Translations under genes and position numbers: made by a program
From: Labilithrix sp.
Lineage (GTDB): Bacteria; Myxococcota_A; Polyangia; Polyangiales; Polyangiaceae
NCBI GenBank assembly: GCA_019637155.1
Contig: JAHBWE010000024.1
Location: 62,001-126,000, forward strand
Reading direction: 5' to 3'
DNA length: 64,000 nt
Part shown: piece by piece, positions 24,130 to 33,587 of the stretch
Numbering within the stretch: the first letter of the stretch is position 1
Layout of the letters: each line of letters begins with the position of its first letter
The notes under the pieces: model-generated
Database searches by the model: none
The model's input: only the letters and a program-made list of their open reading frames with translations
Told to the model about the DNA's origin: nothing

Positions 24130-24974
24130 AGGATCTCCTCGCCCTGCTTCGACGGATCGTCGGGCGGCGGAGGCGTGGGTGTGGGCGCGGGAGTAGGATC
24201 CGGCGCCGGAGCCGGCGTGGGATCCGGCGTCGGAGCACGATCGGGCGCGGGCTCCGGCGGCCTCACCGGCTCGTCGTCGTCGTTCTTGATGTCGGAGTAG
24301 TCCGGCACCGAGCCGAAGTTGAACCCGATCCCGAAGACCACCATCGTCCCCGGCGTGCCGACCGCCTGGAGGACCGTGACCTCCGGATGGATCGCGCGCC
24401 GCGCCTCGGGCCGGTAGTCGATGCCGAAGCCGATGCGCGCCGCGAACGTGTCGCCGCCGAAGACCTGCGTGCGGGCGAAGTCGGACGAGACCTGCTTGCC
24501 GACGACGTACGTGACGCCGGGCGTCGCGACGAGCGAGAGCTTCTTGCTCACGTTGATCGACGCGATGAGCGGGAAATGGAAATACGCCGCGGCGCCGCTT
24601 CGACGCGTCTCCGCGCGATCGTAGTTCCACTCGAGGAAGGCCTCCGCGCCCGCGGCGGCGGCGAGGTCGAAGCGACCGCGGATGAAGTTCACCTTCAGGT
24701 CCGCGCCGAGCTCCGTCAGGCTGCCGATGCGCGCGCCGACGTCGATGCGGTCGACCACGCCGACGCGCATCGCGTAGGTCGGGAGGATGGGGAGCGCGCC
24801 GGTCCCCGAGTGCTGGTGGTGGAAGCCGACCGCCTCGAGCGCGAACGTGTGCTGGAACTTCCCGGGCGCCACCGTGCGCGCGGTCGCGTACGTGTTCGGG
24901 CTCGAGCAGCCGGACGCGCCGGCGAGCGCGAAGACGCCGACCGCGATGCCTTGAATCGTCGAGCGAAACCTCAC
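24126..24974 (-). CDS. Outer-membrane beta-barrel-like lipoprotein
   Basis: This 282-residue protein has a lipoprotein signal ending at SGC (C23). The mature part is built from alternating amphipathic strands (such as FQHTFALEAVGF, RIDVGARIGSL, FDLAAAAGAEAFLEW, KLSLVATPGVTYVVG, GTMVVFGIGFNFG), consistent with a small outer-membrane barrel. It ends in a 55-residue Pro/Asp/Thr-rich tail that may span the wall or surface. It is translationally coupled to the Gly/Ser/Cys-rich surface protein, so the two probably act together, perhaps the barrel helping export or anchoring. The GTG start at 24974 lies 9 bases after TAGAGT. Confidence 0.72.
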   Translation of the reverse strand: MRFRSTIQGIAVGVFALAGASGCSSPNTYATARTVAPGKFQHTFALEAVGFHHQHSGTGALPILPTYAMRVGVVDRIDVGARIGSLTELGADLKVNFIRGRFDLAAAAGAEAFLEWNYDRAETRRSGAAAYFHFPLIASINVSKKLSLVATPGVTYVVGKQVSSDFARTQVFGGDTFAARIGFGIDYRPEARRAIHPEVTVLQAVGTPGTMVVFGIGFNFGSVPDYSDIKNDDDEPVRPPEPAPDRAPTPDPTPAPAPDPTPAPTPTPPPPDDPSKQGEEIL

Positions 24975-24983
24975 CCCACGACC

Positions 24984-24989
24984 ACTCTA
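24984..24989 (-). promoter_or_regulatory. -10-like TAGAGT
   Basis: The hexamer ends 9 bases before the GTG at 24974. No Shine-Dalgarno sequence is present. It would drive the two-gene surface-protein unit. Confidence 0.35.
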
Positions 24990-25096
24990 CGCGAGCCCGG
25001 CCTGACGTGAAGTGCGAACCTTGCACAACCCACGGCGCGTACGCCCTATTTTTGCTGGTTTTCGGGGTGGCCTTTCGATTGCAGTCGTCGAGCTGC

Positions 25097-25954
25097 ATGA
25101 TCCGAACGCACGCGCGGTCCCTTGCTCTCCTCTTCTCCGCGGCCCTCACCGCCTGCACCGCCGCCGACAACGGCAACGGCAACGACGACACAGCCGCGAC
25201 CGACCCGGCCCCGACGGCGAAGAACTTCGGGACGTTCAACTTCCAGACCCAGCGCCAGGGCAGCGACAGCGCGCAGGTCGTCGCCGCGACCTTCAGCAAC
25301 ACGTCCTCGGACCCGTCCGCCGGCTGCTCCGCGCCCGAGATCTCGGGGAGCTGCGCGATCCGCACGTGCAACGTCCCCAGCCGAAGCGGCGGCATCACGT
25401 TCGCCCCGCTCCCGGCGGGCGAGGTCTCCGCGAGCGTCGGCGCGACCGACGTCGCCCTCAAGGAGACGAACGGGTTCTGGGTGGCGGCGCAGCCGGTGAG
25501 CTGGCGCCCGGGAGACACGCTGAAGGGGAGGGCCTCCGGCGCCGCGGGAGGCGCGCCGGCCTTCGACCTCGAGGTGAAGGCGCCGTCGATCGTCGCGGTC
25601 TCGGCGCCGGTGTTCCCGGGCGGCATCGTCCCCAAGCCGCTCGCGCACGCGAAGTCGCAAGACCTGAAGGCGACCTGGACCGACGGGACCGAGGGCACCG
25701 TCCAGCTCCTGCTGTCGACCATCGGAGAGGACGCCGCCCTCAGCATCATGTGCGAGGCGCCGGCGACGGCGGGTGAGCTCGTCGTCCCCGCCGCCGTGCT
25801 CGCCCGGATCCCCACGCCGCGCGCGTTCATGACGCTCGAGGGTCGGGCGGCGTCGGTCGAGACCAAAGGCGACTGGCTGGTCGGCGTCATCTCGGTCGCG
25901 CCCGCCCTCGACGCTCAGGGACGCGAGGTCAAGGGCTTCATCGAGCTCCAGTGA
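25097..25954 (+). CDS. Secreted lipoprotein, unknown function
   Basis: This 285-residue protein has a signal peptide with lipobox LTAC (about C20) and an Asn/Asp/Thr linker. The beta-rich mature domain carries four early cysteines (AGCSAPEISGSCAIRTCN and a later MCEAP). Strand-turn repeats such as GEVSASVGATDVALKETNGFWVA suggest a beta-sandwich. Start 25097 gives a normal signal peptide; an earlier in-frame ATG at 25007 would add an odd N-terminus. The upstream stretch (about 25045-25070) is AT-rich and probably promoter DNA. It is convergent with the FHA-sigma54 regulator, 5 bases apart. No family was recognised. Confidence 0.7.
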   Translation: MIRTHARSLALLFSAALTACTAADNGNGNDDTAATDPAPTAKNFGTFNFQTQRQGSDSAQVVAATFSNTSSDPSAGCSAPEISGSCAIRTCNVPSRSGGITFAPLPAGEVSASVGATDVALKETNGFWVAAQPVSWRPGDTLKGRASGAAGGAPAFDLEVKAPSIVAVSAPVFPGGIVPKPLAHAKSQDLKATWTDGTEGTVQLLLSTIGEDAALSIMCEAPATAGELVVPAAVLARIPTPRAFMTLEGRAASVETKGDWLVGVISVAPALDAQGREVKGFIELQ

Positions 25955-25959
25955 CGACG

Positions 25960-27309
<1,350 letters not shown>

Positions 27310-27369
27310 GCGCCATGTTCGCACGCCGCCGCGCGCACGCGGAAGTCGCGCGTGGTGGCCCTTTCCAGG

Positions 27370-27375
27370 TACTCT
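27370..27375 (+). promoter_or_regulatory. -10-like TACTCT
   Basis: The hexamer ends 6 bases before the GTG at 27382 of the Ser/Thr kinase gene, consistent with a leaderless transcript. The spacer to the divergent FHA regulator gene is only 72 bases. Confidence 0.4.
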
Positions 27376-27381
27376 CTCGAG

Positions 27382-28770
27382 GTGGTGCTGCACGCGGGGG
27401 CACGACAGACGCCCTCGGCGGGCGAGACCCTCGGACGAAAGTACCGCGTGCTCCGGCCGCTCGGCGGCGGAGGGATGGGGGTCGTGCTCGAGGCGGAGAA
27501 CGTCGCGACGGGGGCGCGCGTCGCGATCAAGCTGCTGCGCGACACGCTCTCGACCGACGCCGAGAGCGTGAGCCGCTTCTTCCGCGAGGCGCGGGCCACC
27601 GCGCGCCTGAAGAGCCGGTTCGTCGTCACGATCTACGACGTCGACACGGACGAGAGCGGCGCGCCCTACATCGTGATGGAGTTCCTCGAGGGGCGCGATC
27701 TCGCGGCCGAGATCCGGTCTCGTCCCTCGATCGCGGTCGACGAGCTGACGGCGTGGCTGGTCCAGGCGGCGGCGGGCCTCGCGCGCGCGCACGCGGCGGG
27801 GATCGTGCACCGCGACCTCAAGCCGGCGAACCTCTTCCTCGTGTCGGAGCCGGCGAACCTCGTGAAGGTGGTCGACTTCGGCGTGAGCAAGATGGCCTCC
27901 GAGAGCGAGCTCACGCAGAGCGGCGACGTCCTCGGAACGTCGCACTACATGTCGCCCGAGCAGCTTCGCAACTCGAGGACGGTGGACGCGCGCGCAGACG
28001 TGTGGGCGCTCGGCGTGGTCGCGTACCGCGCGCTCGAGGGGCGGATGCCGTTCGAAGGCTCGTCGGCGGAGGTGATCGCGAAGATCCTCGGGCCCGACGC
28101 GTGCACGCCGATCCGTCGGCCCGACGTACCGCCCGCCGTGCGCGACGCGGTGATGCGCGCGCTGGAGAAGGATCCGGCGCGCCGCTTCCCCTCGGTGGAG
28201 GCGCTCGCGAGCGCCATCGCGCCGTTCGCGCGGAGGTCCGCGCCCGTCGTCGAGGCGCTCGAGTCGCTCCCGCCGCCGGCGCAGCTCGCGCAGCTCGCTC
28301 CGACGACGCGGCAGGTGCTCGGGTCGACGCTGAAGCTCCCGCCGCCCGCTCCGCCGATCTCGAGCCCGGGCTTCGCCGAGACCGAGATCGTGTCGGTCTC
28401 GCCGTACGTCGCGCCGCCGAAGACGCGATGGCCGCTCGTCGCGGCGGCGATCGGGGCGACGCTCGTGGTCGCCGGATCGCTCGCGGTCGGCGTCGTGCTC
28501 GTTCGCCGGACGCACGCGAGCGCGGCGTCGCCGTCGAGCTCGGCGGTCGAGGACGAGCGCGCGTCGCCGCCACCTTCCGCCGCCGCGCCGGAGCCGGAGC
28601 CGGCGCCGCCGCGCCTCGCCCCGATCGACTCCGCCGCTCCTCTTGCTTCTGCTTCGTCGAGCGACCGTTCGCCTCGGCCCAAGCCGCCGGCGCCCTCCTC
28701 TCCTTCTCGATCCGCCCATGCCCCTTCCCCCGCCCCTCTTGCTCCAACGACCAACCCCGATCGCCTCTGA
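27382..28770 (+). CDS. Hanks-type Ser/Thr protein kinase, membrane-anchored
   Basis: This 462-residue kinase has its catalytic domain at about 20-280. The Gly-rich loop is LGGGGMGVV, the ATP-binding Lys is in VAIKLL, the catalytic loop is HRDLKPAN (D145), the metal-binding motif is DFG (D165), and GTSHYMSPEQ is in the activation segment. A Pro-rich juxtamembrane region leads to one transmembrane helix (about 350-374) and a short extracytoplasmic Ser/Pro tail with no recognisable sensor fold. It probably phosphorylates proteins read by FHA domains; the FHA-sigma54 regulator gene is divergent and adjacent. The GTG start is set by the -10-like element; a second GTG follows directly. The stop lies inside the next gene, indicating coupling. 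Confidence 0.92.
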   Translation: MVLHAGARQTPSAGETLGRKYRVLRPLGGGGMGVVLEAENVATGARVAIKLLRDTLSTDAESVSRFFREARATARLKSRFVVTIYDVDTDESGAPYIVMEFLEGRDLAAEIRSRPSIAVDELTAWLVQAAAGLARAHAAGIVHRDLKPANLFLVSEPANLVKVVDFGVSKMASESELTQSGDVLGTSHYMSPEQLRNSRTVDARADVWALGVVAYRALEGRMPFEGSSAEVIAKILGPDACTPIRRPDVPPAVRDAVMRALEKDPARRFPSVEALASAIAPFARRSAPVVEALESLPPPAQLAQLAPTTRQVLGSTLKLPPPAPPISSPGFAETEIVSVSPYVAPPKTRWPLVAAAIGATLVVAGSLAVGVVLVRRTHASAASPSSSAVEDERASPPPSAAAPEPEPAPPRLAPIDSAAPLASASSSDRSPRPKPPAPSSPSRSAHAPSPAPLAPTTNPDRL

Positions 28771-29746
28771 GCGGACCTCGACGCGCCGTGCGCTGGCGGT
28801 CCTCGCGACGCTCGCGATCGTCTTCGGCGCGCCCGAAGCTCGCGCGCAGAAGGCGCCGCCGAAGAAGCCGGCCGCGCCCCCGAAGGTCGAGGAGCCGTCG
28901 CCGAACGACATCGCGCAGGAGCTGAAGCTGAAGGGCGACGCCGCGTTCGACGCGCGCGAGTTCGACGAGGCGGCGAAGGCCTACGAAGAGGCGTACGAGG
29001 CGTCGAAGGACCCCGCGCTCCTCTACAACCAGGGGCGCGCGTACCAGTCCATGACGCGCTTCCCGGAGGCGCTCGAGCGGATCGAGCGGTTCCAGGCCGA
29101 GGCGTCGCCGGCGCTGCGCGCGCGTGTCCCGCGGCTCGACGAGCTGCTCGCGCAGCTCCGGGCGAAGGTGGCGGTGCTCGACGTCCGCGCGTCGGTCCCG
29201 TCGGCGCGCGTCGTCGTCGACACGCGCGTCGTGGGCGACGTCGCGGGGACGGGGACGTTCCGCGTCAACGCGGGCCGCGCGCGCGTCGAGATCACGAGCG
29301 ACGGGTACCTGCCCTTCACGAAGGACGTCGACCTCGCCGCCGGCGCGACCACCGTCGTCGAGGCGAAGCTCGTCTCGCGCAAGGAGGGCGGCATCCTCGT
29401 CGTGAAGAGCAACACGAGCGGCGCGGCGGTGGCGATCGACGGCAAGCCCTCCGGGCAGACGCCCGCCGAGCTCGTGCTGCTCGCCGGCCCCCACAGCGTG
29501 ACGCTCTCGCGCGAGGGCTTCCGCTCGGTGACCGCGTCGAGCGTCGTCGACGCGGGGCAGACGAAGGAGCTCTACGTGCCGCTCGACAAGAGCGCGCCCA
29601 TCTTCGAAAAATGGTGGTTCTGGACCGCGGCGGGCGCGGTGGTCGTCGTCGCCGGGATCGTCGTCGTCGCGCTCGTCACCGAGAAGGGGACGCCGAGCGG
29701 GAGCATCCCTCCGGGCCAGACGTCGGCGCCGCTCATCAGCTTCTGA
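28718..29746 (+). CDS. TPR/PEGA envelope protein
   Basis: This 342-residue protein has a long basic N-region then a hydrophobic signal (ALAVLATLAIVFGAPEARA). Two or more TPR-like helical pairs follow (about 60-130, KGDAAFDAREFDEAAKAYEEAY and LYNQGRAYQSMTRFPEALERI). Two PEGA-like domains come next (about 150-290), each with a GxxPxxxxLxxGxHxVxxxxxGY/F pattern, for example GKPSGQTPAELVLLAGPHSV. The C-terminus has one transmembrane helix (about 299-321). PEGA domains occur in surface or wall-binding proteins. The start overlaps the kinase gene by 53 bases; a later start cannot be excluded because upstream residues look atypical. It belongs to the kinase unit. Confidence 0.78.
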   Translation: MPLPPPLLLQRPTPIASERTSTRRALAVLATLAIVFGAPEARAQKAPPKKPAAPPKVEEPSPNDIAQELKLKGDAAFDAREFDEAAKAYEEAYEASKDPALLYNQGRAYQSMTRFPEALERIERFQAEASPALRARVPRLDELLAQLRAKVAVLDVRASVPSARVVVDTRVVGDVAGTGTFRVNAGRARVEITSDGYLPFTKDVDLAAGATTVVEAKLVSRKEGGILVVKSNTSGAAVAIDGKPSGQTPAELVLLAGPHSVTLSREGFRSVTASSVVDAGQTKELYVPLDKSAPIFEKWWFWTAAGAVVVVAGIVVVALVTEKGTPSGSIPPGQTSAPLISF

Positions 29747-29757
29747 GAGGTGATTCG

Positions 29758-31353
29758 ATGGCGATGACTTCGAAGACGCTCGCGCTCATGGTCGCCTCGC
29801 TCGCGGCCGCGCTCGCGACCCACACCGCGTGCCGCGAGCCGACGTACGTGTCGCTCGTGATCTCGACCGACGTCGCGTGCAGCGACCTCCAGGGCACGTC
29901 GATCACGGTCGGGCGCCTGAACGAGATCGAGGAGCGCGCGCCGCTCACGACGGTGACGACGTGCGCCGCCGATGGGACGGTCGGATCGCTCGTCGTGACG
30001 CCGAGCGGCGACGCGAGCGAGGAGTTCGCGGTCCGCGTCGTGTCGGGCGTGAAGCGCAACGTCGACGAGTGCAAGGCGCCCGACTACGGCCAAGGCTGCA
30101 TCGTCGCGCGGCGCGCGCTGCGCTTCGTCGAGCGCACGCCGCTCACCTTGCCGATCGCGATGCGCGCCGCGTGCGCCGGCGTCGCGTGCGGGCCGGAGCA
30201 GACGTGCGTGAAGGGCGCGTGCGTCGACGCGCGCGTCGACAGCGCGCGCTGCGAAGGCGCCGGCTGCGACGAGGACACGCTCGGCGGCGGCGGCGGCGCG
30301 GGCGGGCGCGACGGAGGCGGCGTCGTCCCGACGGCGCGCGGGTGCGGTGGCCTCGGCTTCGACTTCGCCGCGTCGAACGTCGACGTCGGGACGCTCACGT
30401 TCCCGGAGGGAGCGGACGACGGCGACGTCCTCGTCGATCAGTCCTGCCCGATCAACGGGGAGTCGGGCGACCTTTGCTTCGTGCGGGGTGAGTCCTACGC
30501 GTTTCAGCGTGTCACCACGCCGGCCGGTGACGTCGCCGTCTTCTCCATGTGCCGCTTCCGCGTGCAACCCGCCGCCACGCTCGAGGTGCGGGGCTCCTTG
30601 CCGATCGTGATCGTCGCGCTCGACGTCATCGACGTCCAGGGGACCTTCTCCGCCGTCGGCAGCGGCGCGGCCTCGATCGCAAAGAGCAAGGGCGGAGGAC
30701 AAGGCGGCGGCGAGTACCTGTCCGGCGGGGGCGGCGGGGGCGGTGGCTTCTGCGGGCGGGGCGGCGCCGGCGGTCTGTTCGGCGGCACCGGCGCGCCGGG
30801 CGGGAGCCCGTACGGCACGCCGGAGCTCGTGCCGCTGCTCATCGGCTCCGCGGGCGCGGCGGAGTCGAACGGCTACTGCGCCGGCGGCGGCGCGATCCAG
30901 CTCACCGCGGGTCGAAGCGTCACCGTCGGCGCGGGCGGGAGGCTCAACGTCGGCGGCGACGGCGGGTATTACTACTCGGGCGGCGGGAGCGGCGGGGCGG
31001 TCTTGCTCGAGGCGCCCGCGGTCTCGATCGCAGGCATCGTCGCGGCGAACGGCGGCGGCGGCGGCGGCGGCGGGACCACCAACCACGACGGCGCCGCGGG
31101 CGGGCCGAGCGATCGACCGGCGCCCGGCGGCTCGGCCGGCACCGACAGCGCCGGCGGCGAGGGCTCGGGGGGCGCCGGCGTCGACGGCGCCGCGGGCCTT
31201 CATCGCACCGAGGGCACCGCGCGGGGCGGCGGCGGCGGCGGCGCGGGGCGCGTCCGCATCAACAGCCGCACGCCGGCGGAGGTCTCCGGCGTCGTCTCGC
31301 CGAGCCTCGACACGCCCTGCGCCACGCGCGGACCGCTCCGCTCGACGCCGTGA
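29758..31353 (+). CDS. Gly-rich secreted lipoprotein
   Basis: This 531-residue protein has a signal peptide ending near ATHTAC (C25). An N-terminal domain contains several cysteines (VACSDL, TTCAAD, DECKAPDYGQGCIV, GVACGPEQTCVKGACVD, an EGF-like spacing). A Gly-rich beta-solenoid-like body follows from about residue 290, with runs of up to nine Gly (GEYLSGGGGGGGGFCGRGG). It resembles the Gly-rich 'hypothetical' surface proteins frequent in myxobacteria. A GAGAGG ribosome site 8 bases before the ATG supports the start. It follows the PEGA gene by 11 bases and is probably the last gene of the kinase-led unit. Its function is unknown but its location is the cell surface. Confidence 0.72.
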   Translation: MAMTSKTLALMVASLAAALATHTACREPTYVSLVISTDVACSDLQGTSITVGRLNEIEERAPLTTVTTCAADGTVGSLVVTPSGDASEEFAVRVVSGVKRNVDECKAPDYGQGCIVARRALRFVERTPLTLPIAMRAACAGVACGPEQTCVKGACVDARVDSARCEGAGCDEDTLGGGGGAGGRDGGGVVPTARGCGGLGFDFAASNVDVGTLTFPEGADDGDVLVDQSCPINGESGDLCFVRGESYAFQRVTTPAGDVAVFSMCRFRVQPAATLEVRGSLPIVIVALDVIDVQGTFSAVGSGAASIAKSKGGGQGGGEYLSGGGGGGGGFCGRGGAGGLFGGTGAPGGSPYGTPELVPLLIGSAGAAESNGYCAGGGAIQLTAGRSVTVGAGGRLNVGGDGGYYYSGGGSGGAVLLEAPAVSIAGIVAANGGGGGGGGTTNHDGAAGGPSDRPAPGGSAGTDSAGGEGSGGAGVDGAAGLHRTEGTARGGGGGGAGRVRINSRTPAEVSGVVSPSLDTPCATRGPLRSTP

Positions 31354-31365
31354 GCCGTCTCCGCG

Positions 31366-31845
31366 CTACGCGAGCTCGGCCGTCATCTCGAGCATCGTGT
31401 TGCGGAAGCCGCAGCGCGCGAAGAGCCGCTGCGCGCCTGCGTTCTGGACCGCGGTGAGGAGCACGACGCGCGGCGCGCCCTTCGCCTTCGCGCGCGCGAA
31501 CGTCTCCTTCACGAGCGCCTCGCCGATGCCGCGACGGCGCGCGCGCTCGTCGACGAGGATGTCGTGCAGCCACGCGCACGCGTCGAGGAGGTCGTTGTAG
31601 CTCCGCGGCTCGAGGCGCGCATAGACGTAGCCGCAGACGCCCTCGGCGTCCTCCGCGACGAGGAGCATCGTCTCCTCGACGTCGAGCTGCGTCGCGAACC
31701 ACCGCCGGTATCCCTCCTCCGGATCGACCGGCGTGAGGAACCGGAGGCGGTCCCACTCGTAGTGCATCCGCACGAGCCTCCCCGCGAGCGTCCCGACCGC
31801 CCCGAGATCGCGCTGCTCCATCGACCGCACCGTGAAGTCCGTCAC
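31366..31845 (-). CDS. GNAT-family N-acetyltransferase
   Basis: This 159-residue single-domain GNAT enzyme uses acetyl-CoA. Motif A is ILVDERARRRGIGEALVKE, with the R-R-x-G-I-G pyrophosphate loop. Motif B is QNAGAQRLFARCGFRNT with a typical GF turn. The N-terminal MTDFTVRSMEQRDLGAV is the usual first strand and helix. The acceptor substrate cannot be read from the sequence. The GTG start at 31845 is chosen because the -10-like TATCAT lies 7 bases upstream and it gives the canonical family N-terminus. It is divergent from a tail-anchored protein gene. Confidence 0.88.
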   Translation of the reverse strand: MTDFTVRSMEQRDLGAVGTLAGRLVRMHYEWDRLRFLTPVDPEEGYRRWFATQLDVEETMLLVAEDAEGVCGYVYARLEPRSYNDLLDACAWLHDILVDERARRRGIGEALVKETFARAKAKGAPRVVLLTAVQNAGAQRLFARCGFRNTMLEMTAELA

Positions 31846-31852
31846 CGCGCCG

Positions 31853-31858
31853 ATGATA
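31853..31858 (-). promoter_or_regulatory. -10-like TATCAT
   Basis: The hexamer ends 7 bases before the GTG at 31845. The sequence and spacing are the same as for the patatin gene at 15698. Confidence 0.4.
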
Positions 31859-31877
31859 CCCGCTCGCGCGCCGGTGA

Positions 31878-31883
31878 TACGTT
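31878..31883 (+). promoter_or_regulatory. -10-like TACGTT
   Basis: The hexamer ends 10 bases before the ATG at 31894, which has no Shine-Dalgarno sequence. The GNAT and tail-anchored genes diverge here. Confidence 0.35.
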
Positions 31884-31893
31884 GGGTGCCACG

Positions 31894-32409
31894 ATGACCA
31901 AGGTCCTCACGCAGTTCGCCGAGCACGCGAACACGATCGCGGTCACGTTTCGCGCGGCCTTCGTGAAGAGGAAGCTCGGAGACTGCACGATCGACATGAC
32001 GGCGCCGGAGGGGAGCACCGACGGCGGCCGCCTCGGGATGCAGCACGTCACGCTCCGCACGCCGGAGGGTCTCTCGATCGTCCTCGGGATCATCCACGCC
32101 GGCGACAAGCGCGCGGAGCTGCGCTCCTTCGACGTCGTCTCGCGCCTCTTCGAGGATCGGTTCAAGAAGCCGCCGCCGTTCACGGAGGCCACGTACCAGC
32201 TCGAGGTCGTCGAGCGAGCGAAGCCGATCCTCGCCGCGTTCGGCCTCGACGTGAGCGTCATCGACGATCTCCCCGAGAGCCCTTCGACGCGACGGCTCGC
32301 TCCCGTCGAGTCGCTCGCCCCGCCCCCGAAACGCAGCTGGGGCTTCTTCGTCGTCGCGTTCCTCGCCATCCTCGCCGCGACCGCCTACCTCACGCTGCGG
32401 AACACATAG
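31894..32409 (+). CDS. Tail-anchored hypothetical protein
   Basis: This is a 171-residue protein with a soluble N-terminal domain (about 1-115) and a Pro/Ser linker. One C-terminal transmembrane helix (about 150-168, WGFFVVAFLAILAATAYL) ends almost at the stop codon, which defines a tail-anchored cytosolic-facing protein. The soluble part has beta strands and helices such as VLTQFAEHANTIAVTFRAAF and MQHVTLRTPEGLSIVLGIIHAGD. No family was identified. It is divergent from a GNAT gene and convergent with a gene remnant at 32414. Confidence 0.65.
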   Translation: MTKVLTQFAEHANTIAVTFRAAFVKRKLGDCTIDMTAPEGSTDGGRLGMQHVTLRTPEGLSIVLGIIHAGDKRAELRSFDVVSRLFEDRFKKPPPFTEATYQLEVVERAKPILAAFGLDVSVIDDLPESPSTRRLAPVESLAPPPKRSWGFFVVAFLAILAATAYLTLRNT

Positions 32410-32413
32410 CGCC

Positions 32414-32500
32414 TCAGCGGACGAAGAGCATGCCTTGCTGGTTGTTGAAGTCGACTGCGAAGCCGAACACGTTGGGCTCGAAGCCGGAGATGTCGACCTC
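32414..32500 (-). pseudogene. Possible gene remnant (C-terminal fragment)
   Basis: The minus-strand frame ends in DISGFEPNVFGFAVDFNNQQ plus MLFVR before a TGA. This has unusually low G+C and protein-like composition compared with shadow frames. It lies between mqnP and the tail-anchored gene and has no start of its own. It may be the tail of a lost gene, or chance. Confidence 0.3.
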
Positions 32501-32529
32501 AGCGGCGCGATCCGCCGCCGAACGAAGCG

Positions 32530-33411
32530 CTAACGCCGGAACACGAGCGCGTCGGCGAGCGTCGCGGCGAAGAAGCCCATGCTGACGTACGCGTTGCAGT
32601 CGAAGAACGCCTTCGGGATCTTCGTGAGGTCCGCGTTGCCGTCCTTGCCGCGCACGAGGCGATGCTCCACCACCAGGATCGCCGCGACGAGCGCGACCCC
32701 GCCGAGGAAGATGGGCCCGCGCTCGAGGCGGTACGCGACCCCCGCGAGGCACGCCACCGTGACCACGTGCGCGACCGCGGCCATGCGCATCGCGTTCTTC
32801 GCGCCGAAGCGCGCGGGCACGGAGCGGAGCCCCTCCGCGCGGTCGAAGGCCTCGTCCTGCAGCGCGTACAGCACGTCGAACCCGAAGAGCCACGTGATGA
32901 CCGCGACCATGAGCAGGACGATGCCGAGGTTCGGCGCGGCGCCGGTGGCGAGCCACGCGCCGCCGGGCGCGAGCGCGAGCGCGAGGCCGAGCCACGCGTG
33001 CGCGGCCCACGTGAACCGCTTCGCGAGCGAGTACCCGAGCAGCACGAGGAGCACCGGCGGCGCGAGGACCATCGGCCAGAAGCCGAGCGTCGCGGCGAGG
33101 AGGCAGAACAGGGCCCCGCTCACCACCGTGAGCAGCAGCGCCTCGCGCGGCGACACCTTGCCCGACGGCACCGGCCGCGTCTTGGTGCGCGGGTTCTTCG
33201 CGTCGACGTCACGATCGGCGAACCGATTGAACGCCATCGCGCTCGTGCGCGCGGTGACCATGCACCCGAGCATCGCGAGCACGCGCGCCGCGGTCAGCGC
33301 CTCGTGCGGCTGCGCCAGCGCGAGCACCACCGCCGACGCCGCGAACGGCAGCGCGAAGATCGTATGCGAAAACGCGACGAGCTCACTCCAACGACGAAGA
33401 CGCGCGAGCAT
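32530..33411 (-). CDS. mqnP: UbiA-type prenyltransferase of futalosine menaquinone pathway
   Basis: This 293-residue UbiA-superfamily membrane prenyltransferase has about nine helices. The first Asp-rich motif is NRFADRDVDAKNPRTKTRP (NxxxDxxxD) and the second is in YALQDEAFDRAEGLRSVP (DxxxD region); both bind Mg-diphosphate of the polyprenyl donor. In the futalosine route MqnP prenylates the dihydroxynaphthoate-derived acceptor before decarboxylation and methylation; its place at the end of the mqn operon supports this over ubiquinone synthesis. Start ATG 33411 follows GGAGGA closely and overlaps the stop of a 58-codon ORF (TGATG). Confidence 0.9.
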   Translation of the reverse strand: MLARLRRWSELVAFSHTIFALPFAASAVVLALAQPHEALTAARVLAMLGCMVTARTSAMAFNRFADRDVDAKNPRTKTRPVPSGKVSPREALLLTVVSGALFCLLAATLGFWPMVLAPPVLLVLLGYSLAKRFTWAAHAWLGLALALAPGGAWLATGAAPNLGIVLLMVAVITWLFGFDVLYALQDEAFDRAEGLRSVPARFGAKNAMRMAAVAHVVTVACLAGVAYRLERGPIFLGGVALVAAILVVEHRLVRGKDGNADLTKIPKAFFDCNAYVSMGFFAATLADALVFRR

Positions 33412-33587
33412 CACTCCTCCCATGCGAGACCGCCACCAACGAGCGAAGGTTCATTGATCAGGTGCCCATCCCCCGTCCGTCCTCGGCGCTTCGCGCCTGC
33501 GGGCGGGCGGCCCTTCCCAAAGCCTCGCTCCGCTCGGCAGGGAAGGGAGTAACCAGCCACCCGCTCCCCCACGCTCCGCCCCTTCAT
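33411..33587 (-). CDS. 58-codon linker ORF spanning a repeat, between mqnX and mqnP
   Basis: The ORF begins with an ATG overlapping the mqnX stop (ATGA) and ends with a TGA overlapping the mqnP start (TGATG). Ribosomes could therefore pass from one gene to the next. The product is basic (about 58 residues, Arg/Gly-rich, starting MKGRSVGERVAGYSLPCRAE) and its central part is the translation of an inverted-repeat element. A real function for the peptide is doubtful; its role may be to preserve translational coupling through an inserted repeat. Confidence 0.35.
   Translation of the reverse strand: MKGRSVGERVAGYSLPCRAERGFGKGRPPAGAKRRGRTGDGHLINEPSLVGGGLAWEE
33485..33547. repeat. GC-rich inverted-repeat element
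   Basis: GGCGC (33485-33489) pairs with GCGCC (33493-33497). CCCTTCCC (33511-33518) pairs with GGGAAGGG (33540-33547) around TCGCTCCGCTC-type sequence. It lies inside the mqnX-mqnP gap. It is similar in style, not in sequence, to the repeats at 7964 and 21158. Confidence 0.6.
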
